DNA of 64,000 nucleotides from Porphyra umbilicalis (taxonomy: Eukaryota; Rhodophyta; Bangiophyceae; Bangiales; Bangiaceae): assembly GCA_002049455.2 (NCBI GenBank), contig KV918851.1:1-64000 (forward strand). The letters are read 5' to 3'. The position numbers and the translations under genes are program-made. Shown here in pieces: positions 38,301 to 50,031 of this stretch (its first letter is position 1; each line of letters starts with the position of its first letter). The notes beneath the pieces are model-generated. The model saw only the letters and a program-made list of their open reading frames with translations, made no database searches and had not been told where the DNA came from.

Positions 38301-39677
38301 GCCCGGGCGTCCGCTCCCTGCTCGTCGAGTTTGAGCCGTCGACCGCGCCGCTGCCGGCGGTCGTGGCGCGCGTCGCGGAGCTGGCCGTCGACCTCGGCGC
38401 GCGCCTGGCGGCGGGCGCCGCGTCGGTGCGCTCCCGCGTCGTCCACCTGCCGCTGGCGTTTGGAGACCGGTGGACGGCCGCCGAGTTGACCCGCTACGCC
38501 CGCTCCGTGCGGGTGGCGTTTGTGCGCCGCATCAATGGCCTCCCGTCGGTCGACGCGGTGCGGGAGGTGCTCACGTCGGCCGAGTACCTGGTGCTCGGCC
38601 TCGGGGACGTGTACCTCGGCGCCCCGTGCGCGGTGCCCGTCGACCCGCGGCACCGCCTCGTCACGTCCAAGTTCAACCCGGCGCGCACGCACACGCCCGA
38701 GGGGGCGGTCGGCATTGGCGGCGCCTACATGTGCATTTACGGCACGGAGAGCCCCGGCGGGTACCAGCTCGTCGGCCGCACGCTGCCCATTTGGGACACG
38801 TACGGGCGGGTGCCCGAGGCGGCGCGGGGGGCCCCGGCCGGCGTGCCGTGGCTGCTCCGCTTTTTCGACCGCGTCAAGTTGTACCCCGTGTCGGACGCGG
38901 AGCTCGTCGACGCGCGCCGCCGGTACGCGCGGGGGGATTTGCCGCTGCGCATTGAGGACGGGCCCGGGGCGGTGTTTTCCTATGCCGTCCACGCGCGCTT
39001 CCTCAAAGCGCAAGCCCCGTCGATCGCCGCGTTTGTGGGCAAGCAGCGGGCGGCGTACGAGGCAGAGGCGACGCGGTGGGCGGCCGAGGGGGAGGGCGCC
39101 AACAATGACGCGGGGGCGGCGGCGACGGGGGCGGCGGGCGGCAACGGCGGCGACGGCACCGCCAGTGGGGCGAATGGCGACGGCGCGACGGCGGCGGCGG
39201 CGTCGGCGGCGGCGGTGGCGACAGCGTCGGCGGCAAGCGCTGACGCCATGCCCCCCGCCCCCCACTCGGTCGCCGTCGTTGCCGGCGTGACGGCGTCTGT
39301 GTGGTCCCTCCTCGTGCCGACGGGGACCCGCTCGCCGTATGGGGTGCCCCTCAACGCGGCGGCGCCCGACTACATCCCGGGCGGCTCCTCGTCGGGGTCG
39401 GCGGCGGCCGTCGCGGCGCGCATTGTGCCGTTTGCGCTCGGCACGGACACGGCGGGGTCGGGGCGGGTGCCGACGGCCATGACGGGCATTGTCGGCCTCA
39501 AGCCGACGCGCGGCCGCGTCTCGACGCGCGGCGTCGTGCCGGCGTGCCGCAGCTTGGACGTTGTCAGCGTCTTTGCGCGCTCCGTCGCCGACGCGGACGC
39601 GGTGTTGGACGTGCTCGGCGGGTACGATCCGGCAGACCCGTGCTCGCGGCAGCCGCCGCCGTCGCTGCCGCCGCCGT

Positions 39678-39708
<31 letters not shown>

Positions 39709-40040
39709 CGCCACTGCGGCCGCGCCCGTCGACGGCGGGCGCCCGCCGCCGTCGCCGTCTGCCTTTACCTTTGGCGTCCCCGCCGCCCCCCACCTGACCT
39801 TTGACGGCGACGACGGGTCGGCGGCCGCCTACGCCGCCGCCGTCGACGCGGCCGTCCGCCTCGGCGGCGTGCGGGTCGAGGTGGATATGGCGCCGCTCGC
39901 CGCCGCCGCCAAACTCCTCTACGGGGGCCCCTTTGTCGCCGAACGGGCGGCGGCGGTCGGCGCCTTTCTCGCCGCCCACCCGTCGGCGACGGGCGGCGCC
40001 AATGGGGCCGACGGCGTCTATGACGACCACCCCACGGTCG
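35320..40040 (+). pseudogene. urea carboxylase joined in frame to part of allophanate hydrolase
   Basis: Urea carboxylase (urea + ATP + bicarbonate to allophanate) is readable in the usual order: biotin carboxylase (GPILVANRGEIAVRI at about 35382, GGGGMG near 35875, EVNTRIQVE near 36250), the KipA/AHS2-type half (GVQSSLQDHPGRVGLWRVG, about 36800-38030) and the KipI/AHS1-type half (about 38150-38960). The carrier domain begins (VTASVWSLLVPTG, near 39290), but the AMKM-type biotin site is missing. The frame passes directly into allophanate hydrolase at GTRSPYGVPLN, GGSSSGSA (cis-Ser) and GTDTAGSGRVP (nucleophile Ser). The hydrolase start, including its catalytic Lys (KDN motif), is absent. Recognisable sequence fades at about 40040. 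Two frame changes occur, in the C-run at 35351-35376 just after the start and in a G-run near 36040. ATG choice (35320 or 35335) is uncertain. EHGVTE reads EAGVTE. Confidence 0.8.
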
Positions 40041-40485
40041 GCGCGGGGGGTGGTCGGCGCGCAGCGGCGGCGGCGGCGGCGGCGCGCGGGGCGCCACGCG
40101 CCGCCGCGCGCGCGGCGCGGCCCGCCGCCGCGCGGCGGCGCGGTCCGTCGCCCGCCCCACGCGCGGCGGCGGGTCGCCCCGCGGCAGCCCCCCCGTCGGC
40201 GCGCGCGACCGCCACCCCCCGCCGCCGCCGCCGCGTCGGCGCCGCCACCCGCCGCCCCCCCCACCGCCCCCGCCGCCCGCCGCGACCGCTGCCGCCGCAG
40301 CCGTCTGCCGCCCGCGCACGCGGGCGCGCGGCGGCACGCGCAACGGCGGCGCGCACACGCGGCGCGCCGTCGGGGGCGCCCCGCGTCCACCGGGCGCGGG
40401 GCGGGGCCCGCGCGCCGCCACGCGGCAGCGGCAGCCACCACCCCCCGACCAGCCGGGGCTGCGTGCACCCCGCTGCCCCCCCTGC
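40041..40485. other. GC-rich spacer between the converging genes
   Basis: Extremely GC-rich, low-complexity sequence. Where the C-terminal half of allophanate hydrolase would be expected, no frame shows it. Confidence 0.4.
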
Positions 40486-41967
40486 TCACCGGATGACCAC
40501 GTGGTGGCGCAGCGCGGCGGTGGAGAACCCCCCCCCCGCCCCCCCCCCGCGACCCCCCCCCCCCCGGCCCGCCCGCTGGCGGCCCGAGCAGCCGAATCTG
40601 CCGCACGTGCGAGTCCCGCCCGTCTCGGTCCTGCCCGTCTCGGTGGTTGGCCCGGATGGTCACCTGCACCATCGACGCGCGGATGTAGTCGACGGGGGGG
40701 GGCGGGGCGCGCCCGCCCGCCACCGCCGCGACGCGCGGCGCCGCCGCCCGGGGGTTCCCCCCCCCCGCCGCCGCCGCTGCCGCCGCCCGGCCCCCCACCG
40801 CCGCCGCCGCCGCCGCCGCCGCCGTCACCACCCGCACCAAGCGCCCCCCCCCGTTCAGGTCCCCCCCCACCCCCGCCCCCCCCCCCCCCCCTCCACCTCC
40901 TCATCGTCGCTCTCCCCCCACCCCTCGGGCGGCGCCAAATCAATAACCACCCACCCGACCGGCTCGACGAGGGAGACGACCGAGCGCACGGGCTGGAGGT
41001 CCCCCCAGTGGCTCCCCGCCGCCACCGACAGCAGCGCGGGGGTGTAGTTCTCATCCGCCCCGTAATCACACAGCAGCCGCAGCTGCACGAGGCGCGCCGC
41101 CGCCGGCGCCACCCCCGTAATCGTGTGCGGCTGCGGCCCGTCCGACTGCCAGTACGTGTCGGCGCGCGCGTCGACGAGGCACCCGACGCCCGCGCCGGGC
41201 TTAGCCGACGAGACGAGCCACGACCACTCGCGCGTCGCGTCGACGAGGCGCCGCCCGGCGGCGTCGTAAAAGGCGGGCACCGCCGCCGCGTTGGGGGTGA
41301 CGGGCGCGCCGCGCGACGCGCGCGCGACGGCCGCTTCGAGGGCGGTGCCGGCGTCGGGGGTGGGGGGGTGGGAGGGGGGGGATACGCTCTCGGGGGGGTC
41401 ACCGACCCGTCCGAGGTGGGGGGGGGGGGGGGGGGCGTAGGAGTGGGGCGCTCCGGGCGTGGAGGTGGGGGGGGGCGGGGGGGGGGGGGGGGTGTCGGCC
41501 CGACCGCCGCCGGCGGGGCGGGTGTAGGACGTCGGCGGGCGCGCGGTGGCCACGGCGGGGTGGGGGGGGTGCGCTCCCCGTCGGGGGGGAGGGGGAGAAC
41601 GCCAGCCGCCCCGCGTGGAGGGGGGACGGCGGCAGCGCCGCGTCGAGCTCGGCGGCAAAGGCAAAGGAATCCCACGAGGTGGACGCGTCAGAGGTGGCGG
41701 GCGTGGACGACCCATGCGGGGGGGGGAGAGAGGGGGGGGGGGGCGCCCCCGCCGGGGGGGGGGGGGGGGCGCCGACCCCGCCCCGCGAGCGCGGGGGGGG
41801 GTAAAGGGCGTGGACAGGCCGTTGCTACCACGCCAATCCATGGTGGGTGGCGGGGGAGCGGGGATGGTGGGCGGAATGGAAAGACGGGGGGGACGACGGC
41901 GGGCAAAGGATTGGGGCAGGGGAAAGGCGGGCGCGGTGGGAAGGAGACTGGTAGACGTCGACGTCAT
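40486..41967 (-). CDS. APC10: anaphase-promoting complex subunit 10 (DOC domain)
   Basis: APC10 is the DOC-domain subunit of the APC/C ubiquitin ligase and helps bind D-box substrates in mitosis. The DOC domain is clear: WLVSSAKPGAGV, DTYWQSDGPQPH, DYGADENYTPALLSV and VEPVGWVVIDL (about 41245-40920), then VQVTIRANHRDGQDRDGRDSHVRQIRLL (about 40700-40600). The protein ends FSTAALRHHVVIR followed by TGA at 40488-40486, matching the known C-terminal Ile-Arg tail that docks on APC3/Cdc27. The three pieces lie in different frames; the changes fall in C-runs at about 40860-40895 and 40540-40570. Poly-Ala and poly-Gly stretches are inserted. The N-terminus is Pro-rich low complexity; I chose the ATG at 41967, but an upstream one at 42144 is possible. 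It converges on the urea locus. With the homopolymers corrected it could be intact. Confidence 0.75.
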
Positions 41968-42254
41968 GACGTCGGCGGCGGGCACAGCAGACTTGAAGCT
42001 TTGAAGCAGAGCGCAGCGCGAGCGCGGCAACGCGCGCTTGGTGTTTACTGGGAGCGGACACGTGGACAATAGGCTCGGCTTGGGGCGCGCGAACAAGTGC
42101 TTGGCGTGGCATCCATGCATTCTCCTGCTTGTATGCTTGATCAATTCCCGCCGTGGCGCCCTTGGAAGCCGCGCCCCTCACGCCAAGTTGACATCCGAAT
42201 GCAGCAAGGAATTGAATCACAGGAAACCCCATTCAACTCCCCTGTGACTAAGAT

Positions 42255-42320
42255 GAAGTATGGCGCGTCGCCAAAGAATGATCGGATCTGCGAAACGCTC
42301 ACAGCAAGTCACAGCAAGTT
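42255..42320. repeat. short dispersed repeat, copy 1
   Basis: About 55 bp (GCGTCGCCAAAGAATGATCGG.. to CGCTCACAGCAAGTCACA) recurs with few changes at 61497-61550 in the same orientation. It lies just beyond the stop end of the LINE ORF1-like frame. Its nature is unknown. Confidence 0.7.
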
Positions 42321-42471
42321 ACATTCAGGTTCGGGCGGGGCGCTGTAAAGTTTGTGCAGAAACTCTCTGCCACACGATCAAGAGCGGGAGAATCAGACAG
42401 GAAGACCGGACGCTGCTCACCAATCTTCGTGTAAAGCTGTCATACGTAGATGCGTGTCAGCCACGCAGGAC

Positions 42472-45024
42472 TCACGCTGTGAGATGGGCAGCAGACGCGG
42501 CCACGCTGGCGGCCGCATCCTGCCCAGCCGGCGGCGGCAGCGACACGGCGCCGCGCAGCAAGCTGTCGCCGGCGGCGGCGAGCGCACGCGCCAGCCCGGC
42601 CGGGGTGGTCCGGGTGCGTCGCTTTGCGACACCCGGACCACCCCCTGCCGACGAACTACGACGCGCGAGATTGGCGGCGGCAGCGCCGCCACCGCGCGCG
42701 GACGCCCTCGCGGTCGGCGGCGGCAGCGCCGCCGCAGCAGGCGTCGTGGCGCCCGCTGCCGCCGACACCGTGGCAGCGGCAGATGGCCCCGGGGCGGACC
42801 CGGTCGGGGCGGGGGGAGGGGCGACAGCCGCCGCCGGGGGCGGGGATCCGCCTTGTCCGGCCGCCGCGGTGGCCGCGGCGAGCGGGTCGTCGACGTCCAG
42901 AACGGAAGCCTCCTCGGCGGGCATGGCGGACGCCGACGACGCCCCAGAACGCCGACCATGCCTGCGGCGGACAGCCTTTTTGGCGGGGGGTGGGGCCGCC
43001 GGCTCGCCCGGGGGAGAGGGGACAGCCATCCGCAGCGGCGGCGCAGCCGCGGGAGCGCCAGCGGTCGGGGGAGGCCTGGTGGCCGACGCCACGGTCGCCG
43101 TTGGCGACGCGGAGGCGGCGGGCAGCTCGCCGGCGGCGGGATTGGCGTCGGACGACAAGTCCATCGCCGAGCCCGCCGCCGACGCGACAAAGCCAGTGTC
43201 GGGCACCACGGTCGCAGTTCCAGGCCGAGGAAAGGGCGGGGGGATGGCGAGAGGCGCGGCGGGGAGTATTGTGTGACCGCCGCCTGCCGAAATTGCTGCG
43301 GCGGCGGCACATGCCGCCGTCGACCCCGAAGAACCACCGGGCTTCGTCGCCGCAGACGCGACTGCCGCCGGCGACGCGCGCTGGTCGGCCAGCCCCTCCC
43401 CCGAGGCAGACATGTGGGGGCGGTTGCGTCCGCCACAGACGCGGCCGAGACGCCGGGCAAGGCCGCCGACGTCGCGGCGGCGGCCGTCGACATGAAAACG
43501 TCGGCCCCCCCGCCATGGGGTCGACACGTGGCGGGGTGGGGGCCGGGCGGTGGCGGGAGGCGCGGCGGTGGACGCCGCGGCTCCCCCGCCTGCAGCCATT
43601 GCGGCGGCGGCGGCGGTGGCCACCGCCAACTCGGCGGAATCGCCAGGGGTGGCCGCCGTCGTCTCGACGGCCGCCGCCGACGCAAAAACGTCGGCCCCCA
43701 CCGTCGCCGTGCCCCACACGTGGCGGGACGGGGGCTCGGCGGCAGCGGGATGCGCGGCGGCTGACGCCGTGGCGCCCCCACCCGCCAAATTGTCGGCGGC
43801 GGCGGCGGTCGCTGCCGCCGAAGCGGCGCCGGAACCGCCGCGGGCGGCCGCCGACGACTCAGCGACCACCCCCCCGGTACCAGCGTGCGCCGCTAGGTCT
43901 CCCCTATAGTGGGCTTCCAGCGACGCACGCAGGTGCAGGGGCATGGTCGTCCGCGCCGCCAGGTCGGCGAACTGCTCGGTCAGGCGTCGGCGACAGCGCG
44001 CGGCCGCTTCGGCGGCCGCGGCGTCGGCCACCAGCTGCGCCCGCCAGCGGGAGCCGAGCAGCGCGGAGCCCCACGGGTCGGCCCCGCGCAGGAGGGTCAG
44101 GACGCGGGCGGTGGCGCAAGTGGCGACCGCCGCCGAAAACGCGGCCACAGAGATGGACGCCATGGTCACCGCGGTAACCGACCCAAACAGGCGCACGTCC
44201 ACGATTGCGTGGACATGCGCACCGGTCAGGTCGGCCAGCAACGCGCGCAGCCGCTGGGAGGGGGCGGCACGCGTCACCCCCGAGACGTATGCAGTCTCGA
44301 GGGCGACTAGCGCCCCCGCGCGCGGCCGCTCGCGCGTGAACAGCGCGGCGGCACGCGCCGCCCGCTCCACCGGCGACAGCAGGGCGTGGTGCGCCGGGGC
44401 GGCGGCGACAAGGGGGAGCGGGCGACCACCAGCAGGGGGAACAGCCGGCGGTACACCAGCAGCACAGGCAGGTCCCCCAGCGGCAGCCGCCCGCCCTCCC
44501 TCAGGTCCGCTCCCACGGCGACGCCCACCGCGGACAACCAAAGTCCATGCCCCCCCAGCAGGGGAATCAGCAGCAGCAGGAGGGCGAACAGCCCCCGCCG
44601 AAGCCAGGGCAGCACCAACACCCCCCGCCGCACCAACGCCGACAGCACCGCCGCCGCCGAAACGCGCACCGACACCACGTGCACCCCCCCGAGCACCCTC
44701 ACGACAGCCGTCTTGTCCTTGACCTTGTGGTAGTCGTGGGTGAGCACGTTCCTGTCCTTGACCGCCGAGAGGGTTAGCACCGCCGCCGCCGCCGCCAGAA
44801 AGAGCACGAACAGCAATAGACGTTGGGGCGGCGGCCGGCCGGCCGATCGCCGCCCGCCCAAAAGAAGGAAACAGCCCCCCCCCCCGCCGACACCGCCGAG
44901 TGGGGGAGAAGGGGCCGCCCCACCCGCCCCAGGTCGAAAAACCGGGGGGGGGGCGGCCAAGGGGCCACCAGGGACCGCAGCGGGCGCGACGCCCCGCCAT
45001 ACGAGGACAAAGACTGAGAGACAA
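42472..45024 (-). CDS. LINE ORF1-like protein, 850 aa
   Basis: A single minus-strand frame, low-complexity Ala/Pro/Gly-rich at both ends. The middle is protein-like: WTLVVRGGRRR, then ALFTRERPRAGALVALETAYVSGVTRAAPSQRLRALLADLTG, similar in layout to the RNA-binding fold of some LINE ORF1 proteins, then ATARVLTLLRGADPWGSALLGSRWRAQL. The last part is clearly related to the fragment at 16482, which is followed there by ORF2-like zinc fingers. The C-terminal third has imperfect internal repeats built around a (T/A)VG/VPDTGFVASAA-type unit. No ORF2 follows on this strand. The start codon is uncertain because low complexity extends beyond it. It may be a LINE copy that lost ORF2, or a related host protein. 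Confidence 0.5.
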   Translation of the reverse strand: MSLSLCPRMAGRRARCGPWWPLGRPPPGFSTWGGWGGPFSPTRRCRRGGGLFPSFGRAAIGRPAAAPTSIAVRALSGGGGGGANPLGGQGQERAHPRLPQGQGQDGCREGARGGARGVGARFGGGGAVGVGAAGGVGAALASAGAVRPPAAADSPAGGAWTLVVRGGRRRGSGPEGGRAAAAGGPACAAGVPPAVPPAGGRPLPLVAAAPAHHALLSPVERAARAAALFTRERPRAGALVALETAYVSGVTRAAPSQRLRALLADLTGAHVHAIVDVRLFGSVTAVTMASISVAAFSAAVATCATARVLTLLRGADPWGSALLGSRWRAQLVADAAAAEAAARCRRRLTEQFADLAARTTMPLHLRASLEAHYRGDLAAHAGTGGVVAESSAAARGGSGAASAAATAAAADNLAGGGATASAAAHPAAAEPPSRHVWGTATVGADVFASAAAVETTAATPGDSAELAVATAAAAAMAAGGGAAASTAAPPATARPPPRHVSTPWRGGRRFHVDGRRRDVGGLARRLGRVCGGRNRPHMSASGEGLADQRASPAAVASAATKPGGSSGSTAACAAAAAISAGGGHTILPAAPLAIPPPFPRPGTATVVPDTGFVASAAGSAMDLSSDANPAAGELPAASASPTATVASATRPPPTAGAPAAAPPLRMAVPSPPGEPAAPPPAKKAVRRRHGRRSGASSASAMPAEEASVLDVDDPLAAATAAAGQGGSPPPAAAVAPPPAPTGSAPGPSAAATVSAAAGATTPAAAALPPPTARASARGGGAAAANLARRSSSAGGGPGVAKRRTRTTPAGLARALAAAGDSLLRGAVSLPPPAGQDAAASVAASAAHLTA

Positions 45025-45138
45025 ATCGAAGACGAGAGAGATCCGCTGGATTTTCTATCGTACGCAATGTAGCACCGTCATGCACAAGCAAACAGCGAAA
45101 GAACAAGAAAGAATCCAAAGACACTAACAAATATCGTA

Positions 45139-46563
45139 TCAAAGAGCTGTGACCTCCCGACAGTAGCGGAAAAAAATGTCCAAGGACCGCTTGTGGCCAA
45201 ACGTCCACTGCTTGGCGTCCTGCATGGTGCCCTCGAAAAGGCCGACTAGGTCCCTGACCGGGGTGCCGGCGTCAACCACCACAGGCCCAGAGATCCCCTC
45301 CTCCACGAGGACCTTCTTGACCAGCCCCAGGTAGACGGCGTCGTCCTTGATTGTGTACCGCTTCTTGAACAGGTCGAAGACACCCAAAGCGTCCAGCAAA
45401 GAAGCTACATTTGGCTCGCTTGGTCCAGCAGTAGACGGCGCCGTCATGGTGTCGAGGGTGTGCACAACGCCATTGGCCACCAGCCGACTGCTTGGGGTCG
45501 TCGCAGGCGCGCGAAGAGGCATGGGCGATGCTGCGAGCGACAGGGCCCGTGAGGTCGAACGGGCTGCCCCGTGCGCAGACAACACCGTCTGGATTTTCTT
45601 GAGCGGCGTGTCAACGCCCAGAAGAGCATCACGTCCCCGACGGCGCTCATTGTCGGGCAATGCCGGCAGGCCACCAGCTTCGTCAGCCGCAGCCAAAATC
45701 TTGGCGCTTGAGGAAGAGAACCCCGCCCCGCGGTAAGCAAAAGCAGCTCGCAGCTTGTCCTTGTTCTTGGCATGCATGGCGGCGGTGACCTTTCCTTGGC
45801 GGCTGGAAACTACCATGAGATTGTCCATGTCCGTGGCCGCGTAGCTGAGGGTGGAGGAGGCCCCCGCGGCGCTTTATCTCGCCATGTCGCCGTCGCGTCC
45901 CACGACTGAGGGATGTGCAGTGTGGAGCGCCTTGGTTGCCGCTTTATGCTTGCGGTGGTCGTCGTCCTTCTCCGCGTAGCGCTTCTGTGCGGCCTCCTGC
46001 GCTTCCTTGACGTAGGGGTCCGTCATAGAAGGAGAAGGGCACACCATCACGGCGGCTGACATGAAAAAGTTGCGCTTGTGGCGGAAGACAAGTTTTCCCT
46101 TCTCGGTGGCCTGGAAAAGAAAAGCCAAGCGAGACAATCAAAAATCCAGACGTGACACACACACACAGAGACCCATTGAAGAAGAAGCACGAAGGCCCGT
46201 CACAGTCAGACAACGCTTCAGAACACGCACAAGTCAACGTGTACCGCACATCATGTCTTAGGGCCTGGATTGAAACCGTCGTCGAAGCTTACCTTTTCGT
46301 ACAGCGCCTCGTACTTGATCGTCATGGCCATGTGCCCGTCCTTGACACAAAGGTCACAGTGCATGACACGAGCGCCTGCTTTAGCTGATCACTGTCTTTG
46401 TGTGGCGTGGGGTAGCGGTAAACATGGGGCTCTGCTGACTTAGGCGACAGGGGCACTCAATAGTGACCATATCGCATTTGCGAGCATCGTGCTTGGCACC
46501 GCCATCCTGCAACTGGTGGCCGCAAAACTTGCACTTCGCAAGAGCCCTCTGCCGCCCCGTCAT
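45139..46563 (-). CDS. spliced zinc-finger protein, function unknown
   Basis: Minus-strand pieces look like one spliced gene. The first, from ATG 46563, holds a CKFCGHQ..KHDARKC finger of BED/C2HC type. The second (about 46380-46294) reads RVMHCDLCVKDGHMAMTIKYEALYEK. A well-formed intron (GTAAGC..TTTTCCAG, about 46293-46111) joins it to ATEKGKLVFRHKRNFFMS.. ending GDGDMAR near 45876. A further frame with ATG at 45828 runs 229 residues to a stop at 45139 (MDNLMVVSSRQGKV.., ending FRYCREVTAL). It may be the last exon, joined through an acceptor such as CCTCAG near 45852, or a separate gene. The first intron is not resolved. BED-type fingers occur in hAT-derived and chromatin proteins; I do not recognise the rest. 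The left arm of the foldback element starts about 400 bp upstream. Confidence 0.45.
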
Positions 46564-46966
46564 AGCGCACAGGCGCTGAACCGCCCAAGAAGGTCAATAG
46601 CCCCTATAGGCAGGCCACACGATGCCACACCACGCACACACCGCAACGCAACACACCACCACAAAGCACAGCGCCAGCAACCTTGCAACGGCTCAGAGCC
46701 AGCTGCCGGTCTCCCTCTGTGCCTTTAAGAGGCAAAGACGCGAAGAAACAGCGCGCCGAAACCATGCGGCGAAAAACAATGCCGAGAAGAAGCAGGAGCG
46801 GCCACAAAAATGATCCCGAACCGATTCTCCATTTCCAAAACTGCTTGCATCCCACGTCGCAGCGTACCGCGCCTCCATCACCAGTCCATGTCAACCTTGC
46901 AGGCTCTGGGCGCTCGTCTTCTCCCCTTATCGCGCTTTTCTGAGAGCAACACGGACAAATGAGGGT

Positions 46967-49565
46967 GGGACTCGACAGATGATTGCTCTTCCTGACTGAT
47001 TTTCTACCTAGGGCCTGAAAACCTGCACCTGGGATGGCGAAAACTCGCGTGCCGGGCAAAGATGCGGCCGGCACTCCAATAAAATGGTCGCTCGTCTTCA
47101 TTCGTACCCTCTTTCCTGAAAAGGTAGGCATGTGCCTGACAACCTCTCTTGTGACGTGAGCGTAGAGCTGCCAGGCGGCCACTACGTGAACAGGAGAGTG
47201 GGCCAACAAAGAGATGCGTCGGCCCCTCGCGGTCGGAGTCAGACGAGCGCCACGTACACATCACGGCGGGCCACCACTGGCCGACGCCCTGTGGAGCGAT
47301 CGGTTTGAGGCCCGGTGTCACCCACCCCACACCAACCGTCTGATGGCACACCAGCTCAGCCAAGATGCTAGAACAACTGTCTGTAAACGTGGTCCCTGTA
47401 AACGCGCGGCCGGACCGCCCCCCCTCCCCGTCCCTTCAGGGCAGGAATTGTCGGGATATGCCAGACATGGACGCTGATGGTTTGGAAACCCGTCATTTCT
47501 GCCACCGTGCCCGGTCCTGCTCACTGAAAGCGGTCTGTGCCCATCTTAGAAGCACCCACCGTCGTCGTGGCGTTCACCGTCTGCACACGGTTGACTGTCG
47601 AGGCACCTTCCTGATCCCCCTCTTCGCTCACAGCTTTCATCCGCGTACACTACTTCCTATGCATACCTGGACAGTTGCACTGCGCCGCACGCGTTCAAGC
47701 GTGCGACGACGTCTGATGGACAGAGCGCCGGTACGATTCGACACTAGAGCGCCTTGTGTTTCATTTTTTTTTGTACGTGGCGGTGCCATGGGCGTGGCCA
47801 CAGTTGCATTTGCGGGCGCCTTCAGTGTCTGTGGGACGATTTTGGACTCACCTAAGACCACCTGTGATGCGTGTTTGGCTGTGTCTTTAGATGCAGGATG
47901 AGGGGCGGCCGCTGTGGTTGTGGTCACGTCCGAGAACCTTGCCTGCGGGATTATGGAGGGCCAGTGTGGGAAGATTCGTCATCCTGCTTGATCCGTGTTG
48001 AAGCAGTATCACTTTCCAGTGGTCGAAGTGTTCCTCTTCCTTGGTTGGTTGGCCGAATGTTGAGAGTGGAGACGACGACGACGATCAGTTCGGCTGGGGT
48101 TCTTTGTGACCGAGTCAGCTGTATTTTATTGCGCTGTGTCGTCCCTCCTGTCTCTTTGTCGGCGAACATTCCTGGCGTTGAACCTGAATAAAGTAGTGTT
48201 CGGTTCTGAACGATGTGGGCGCCTCCGGTGAGTTCAAGTGCCTGCTGCTGTTGGGGTCGAAGAAGCAGCATGCGCCAGCCTTAAACCAGCAGGTGGAATG
48301 TTCAAGTTTCGTGACGTCCAGGGGAATCTCGTATCTCGTCTGTGTTGGTGGTCTGCCCACTGTCGTACAGACAGTGGTTGTGGACCTCTCCTGGTTCAAC
48401 GTACGCCACAGACAGCATGAGACCCAACAATGCAAGCGTAAAATAGGGCTCTGAGCCCTCGCACGCACGCACCAAGCCACTGTGATCGACGTTAAGTGAC
48501 ATGGAAGACCCTGATCGTGAACGTAACTGTTGCTTTTTAAAGGCAGTGTGACGGACACAATCTCACTACAAGCATCCCGCGAAACAGAGCGGCAGGCACG
48601 TGGAAGCGACTGACTGGAACAATAAACCATGTCTTCAAGCCCTGAACGGTCCACTACAGAAACCACGCACCACAAGCCGTACAAAAGCGCAAGCCGCACG
48701 ATAAAGGAAGAAACTCGTGCAAAAAACCTATCGGACGGTGGCAAAGAACGCCTCATACAAGCAAGACGCCGAGGTGCACAAACAGGGAGTTCCAGTCAAA
48801 CCTGCACTCGGTCTATCGGACGTCGTCGCACGCTTGAACGCGTGCGGCGCAGTGCAACTGTCCAGGTATGCATAGGAAGTAGTGTACGCGGATGAAAGCT
48901 GTGAGCGAAGAGGGGGATCAGGAAGGTGCCTCGACAGTCAACCGTGTGCAGACGGTGAACGCCACGACGACGGTGGGTGCTTCTAAGATGGGCACAGACC
49001 GCTTTCAGTGAGCAGGACCGGGCACGGTGGCAGAAATGACGGGTTTCCAAACCATCAGCGTCCATGTCTGGCATATCCCGACAATTCCTGCCCTGAAGGG
49101 ACGGGGAGGGGGGGCGGTCCGGCCGCGCGTTTACAGGGACCACGTTTACAGACAGTTGTTCTAGCATCTTGGCTGAGCTGGTGTGCCATCAGACGGTTGG
49201 TGTGGGGTGGGTGACACCGGGCCTCAAACCGATCGCTCCACAGGGCGTCGGCCAGTGGTGGCCCGCCGTGATGTGTACGTGGCGCTCGTCTGACTCCGAC
49301 CGCGAGGGGCCGACGCATCTCTTTGTTGGCCCACTCTCCTGTTCACGTAGTGGCCGCCTGGCAGCTCTACGCTCACGTCACAAGAGAGGTTGTCAGGCAC
49401 ATGCCTACCTTTTCAGGAAAGAGGGTACGAATGAAGACGAGCGACCATTTTATTGGAGTGCCGGCCGCATCTTTGCCCGGCACGCGAGTTTTCGCCATCC
49501 CAGGTGCAGGTTTTCAGGCCCTAGGTAGAAAATCAGTCAGCAAGAGCGAGCATCTGTTGCGTCCC
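46967..49565. mobile_element. foldback element with ~750-bp inverted arms
   Basis: Positions 46967-47716 and 48816-49565 are inverted copies. From about 46994 inward they look identical over long stretches; the outer 25 bp and the inner 15 bp are more diverged. The termini may start GGGAC. The 1.1-kb centre (47717-48815) has no recognisable transposase. Long near-identical arms around unrelated DNA are typical of foldback or Mutator-like non-autonomous elements. I found no convincing target duplication, so the outer limits are approximate. Arms this similar imply recent origin or gene conversion. Confidence 0.85.
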
Positions 49566-50031
49566 AAGCACGCCCGTCAGTTTTGTCCAAGAGGAGGCGG
49601 GTGAGGGGGTGCGAAGGGGTGCTGACAGATGTGCGCGGCGGGATGGACCTGTGATTGAAGGGCGGCTTGTCATCTAACTGGATGCACCGTGCTTTGTATT
49701 GGGTGCACGGCAGGTTGTGTGGACGCCGGCATTGCGTTGGTTTGCCGTCTGTCGTTTTGTGGGCCATTGTGTGTGAGCGTCGGCCGGCCGCCACTGAACG
49801 CATCCGTTGCCTCTCCGATGACCTTATGCCTCGCATCACACAGGACACTGCGCTCTCGTTTCGAGTCGCAGAGGTCTGTTGTGGCCAGCACCCTCACCGC
49901 GGGAGACGCTGAGCAGCGCCGCGCTTCGATCGACGCATGCGTTCCTGCTCGCTTGTCTTGAGATTTTGCATGTGGAAGTCAACACAGTGCCAGTGTGGAC
50001 TGTGCAGCCGTCGGGATTTGTTGCCGTTCAG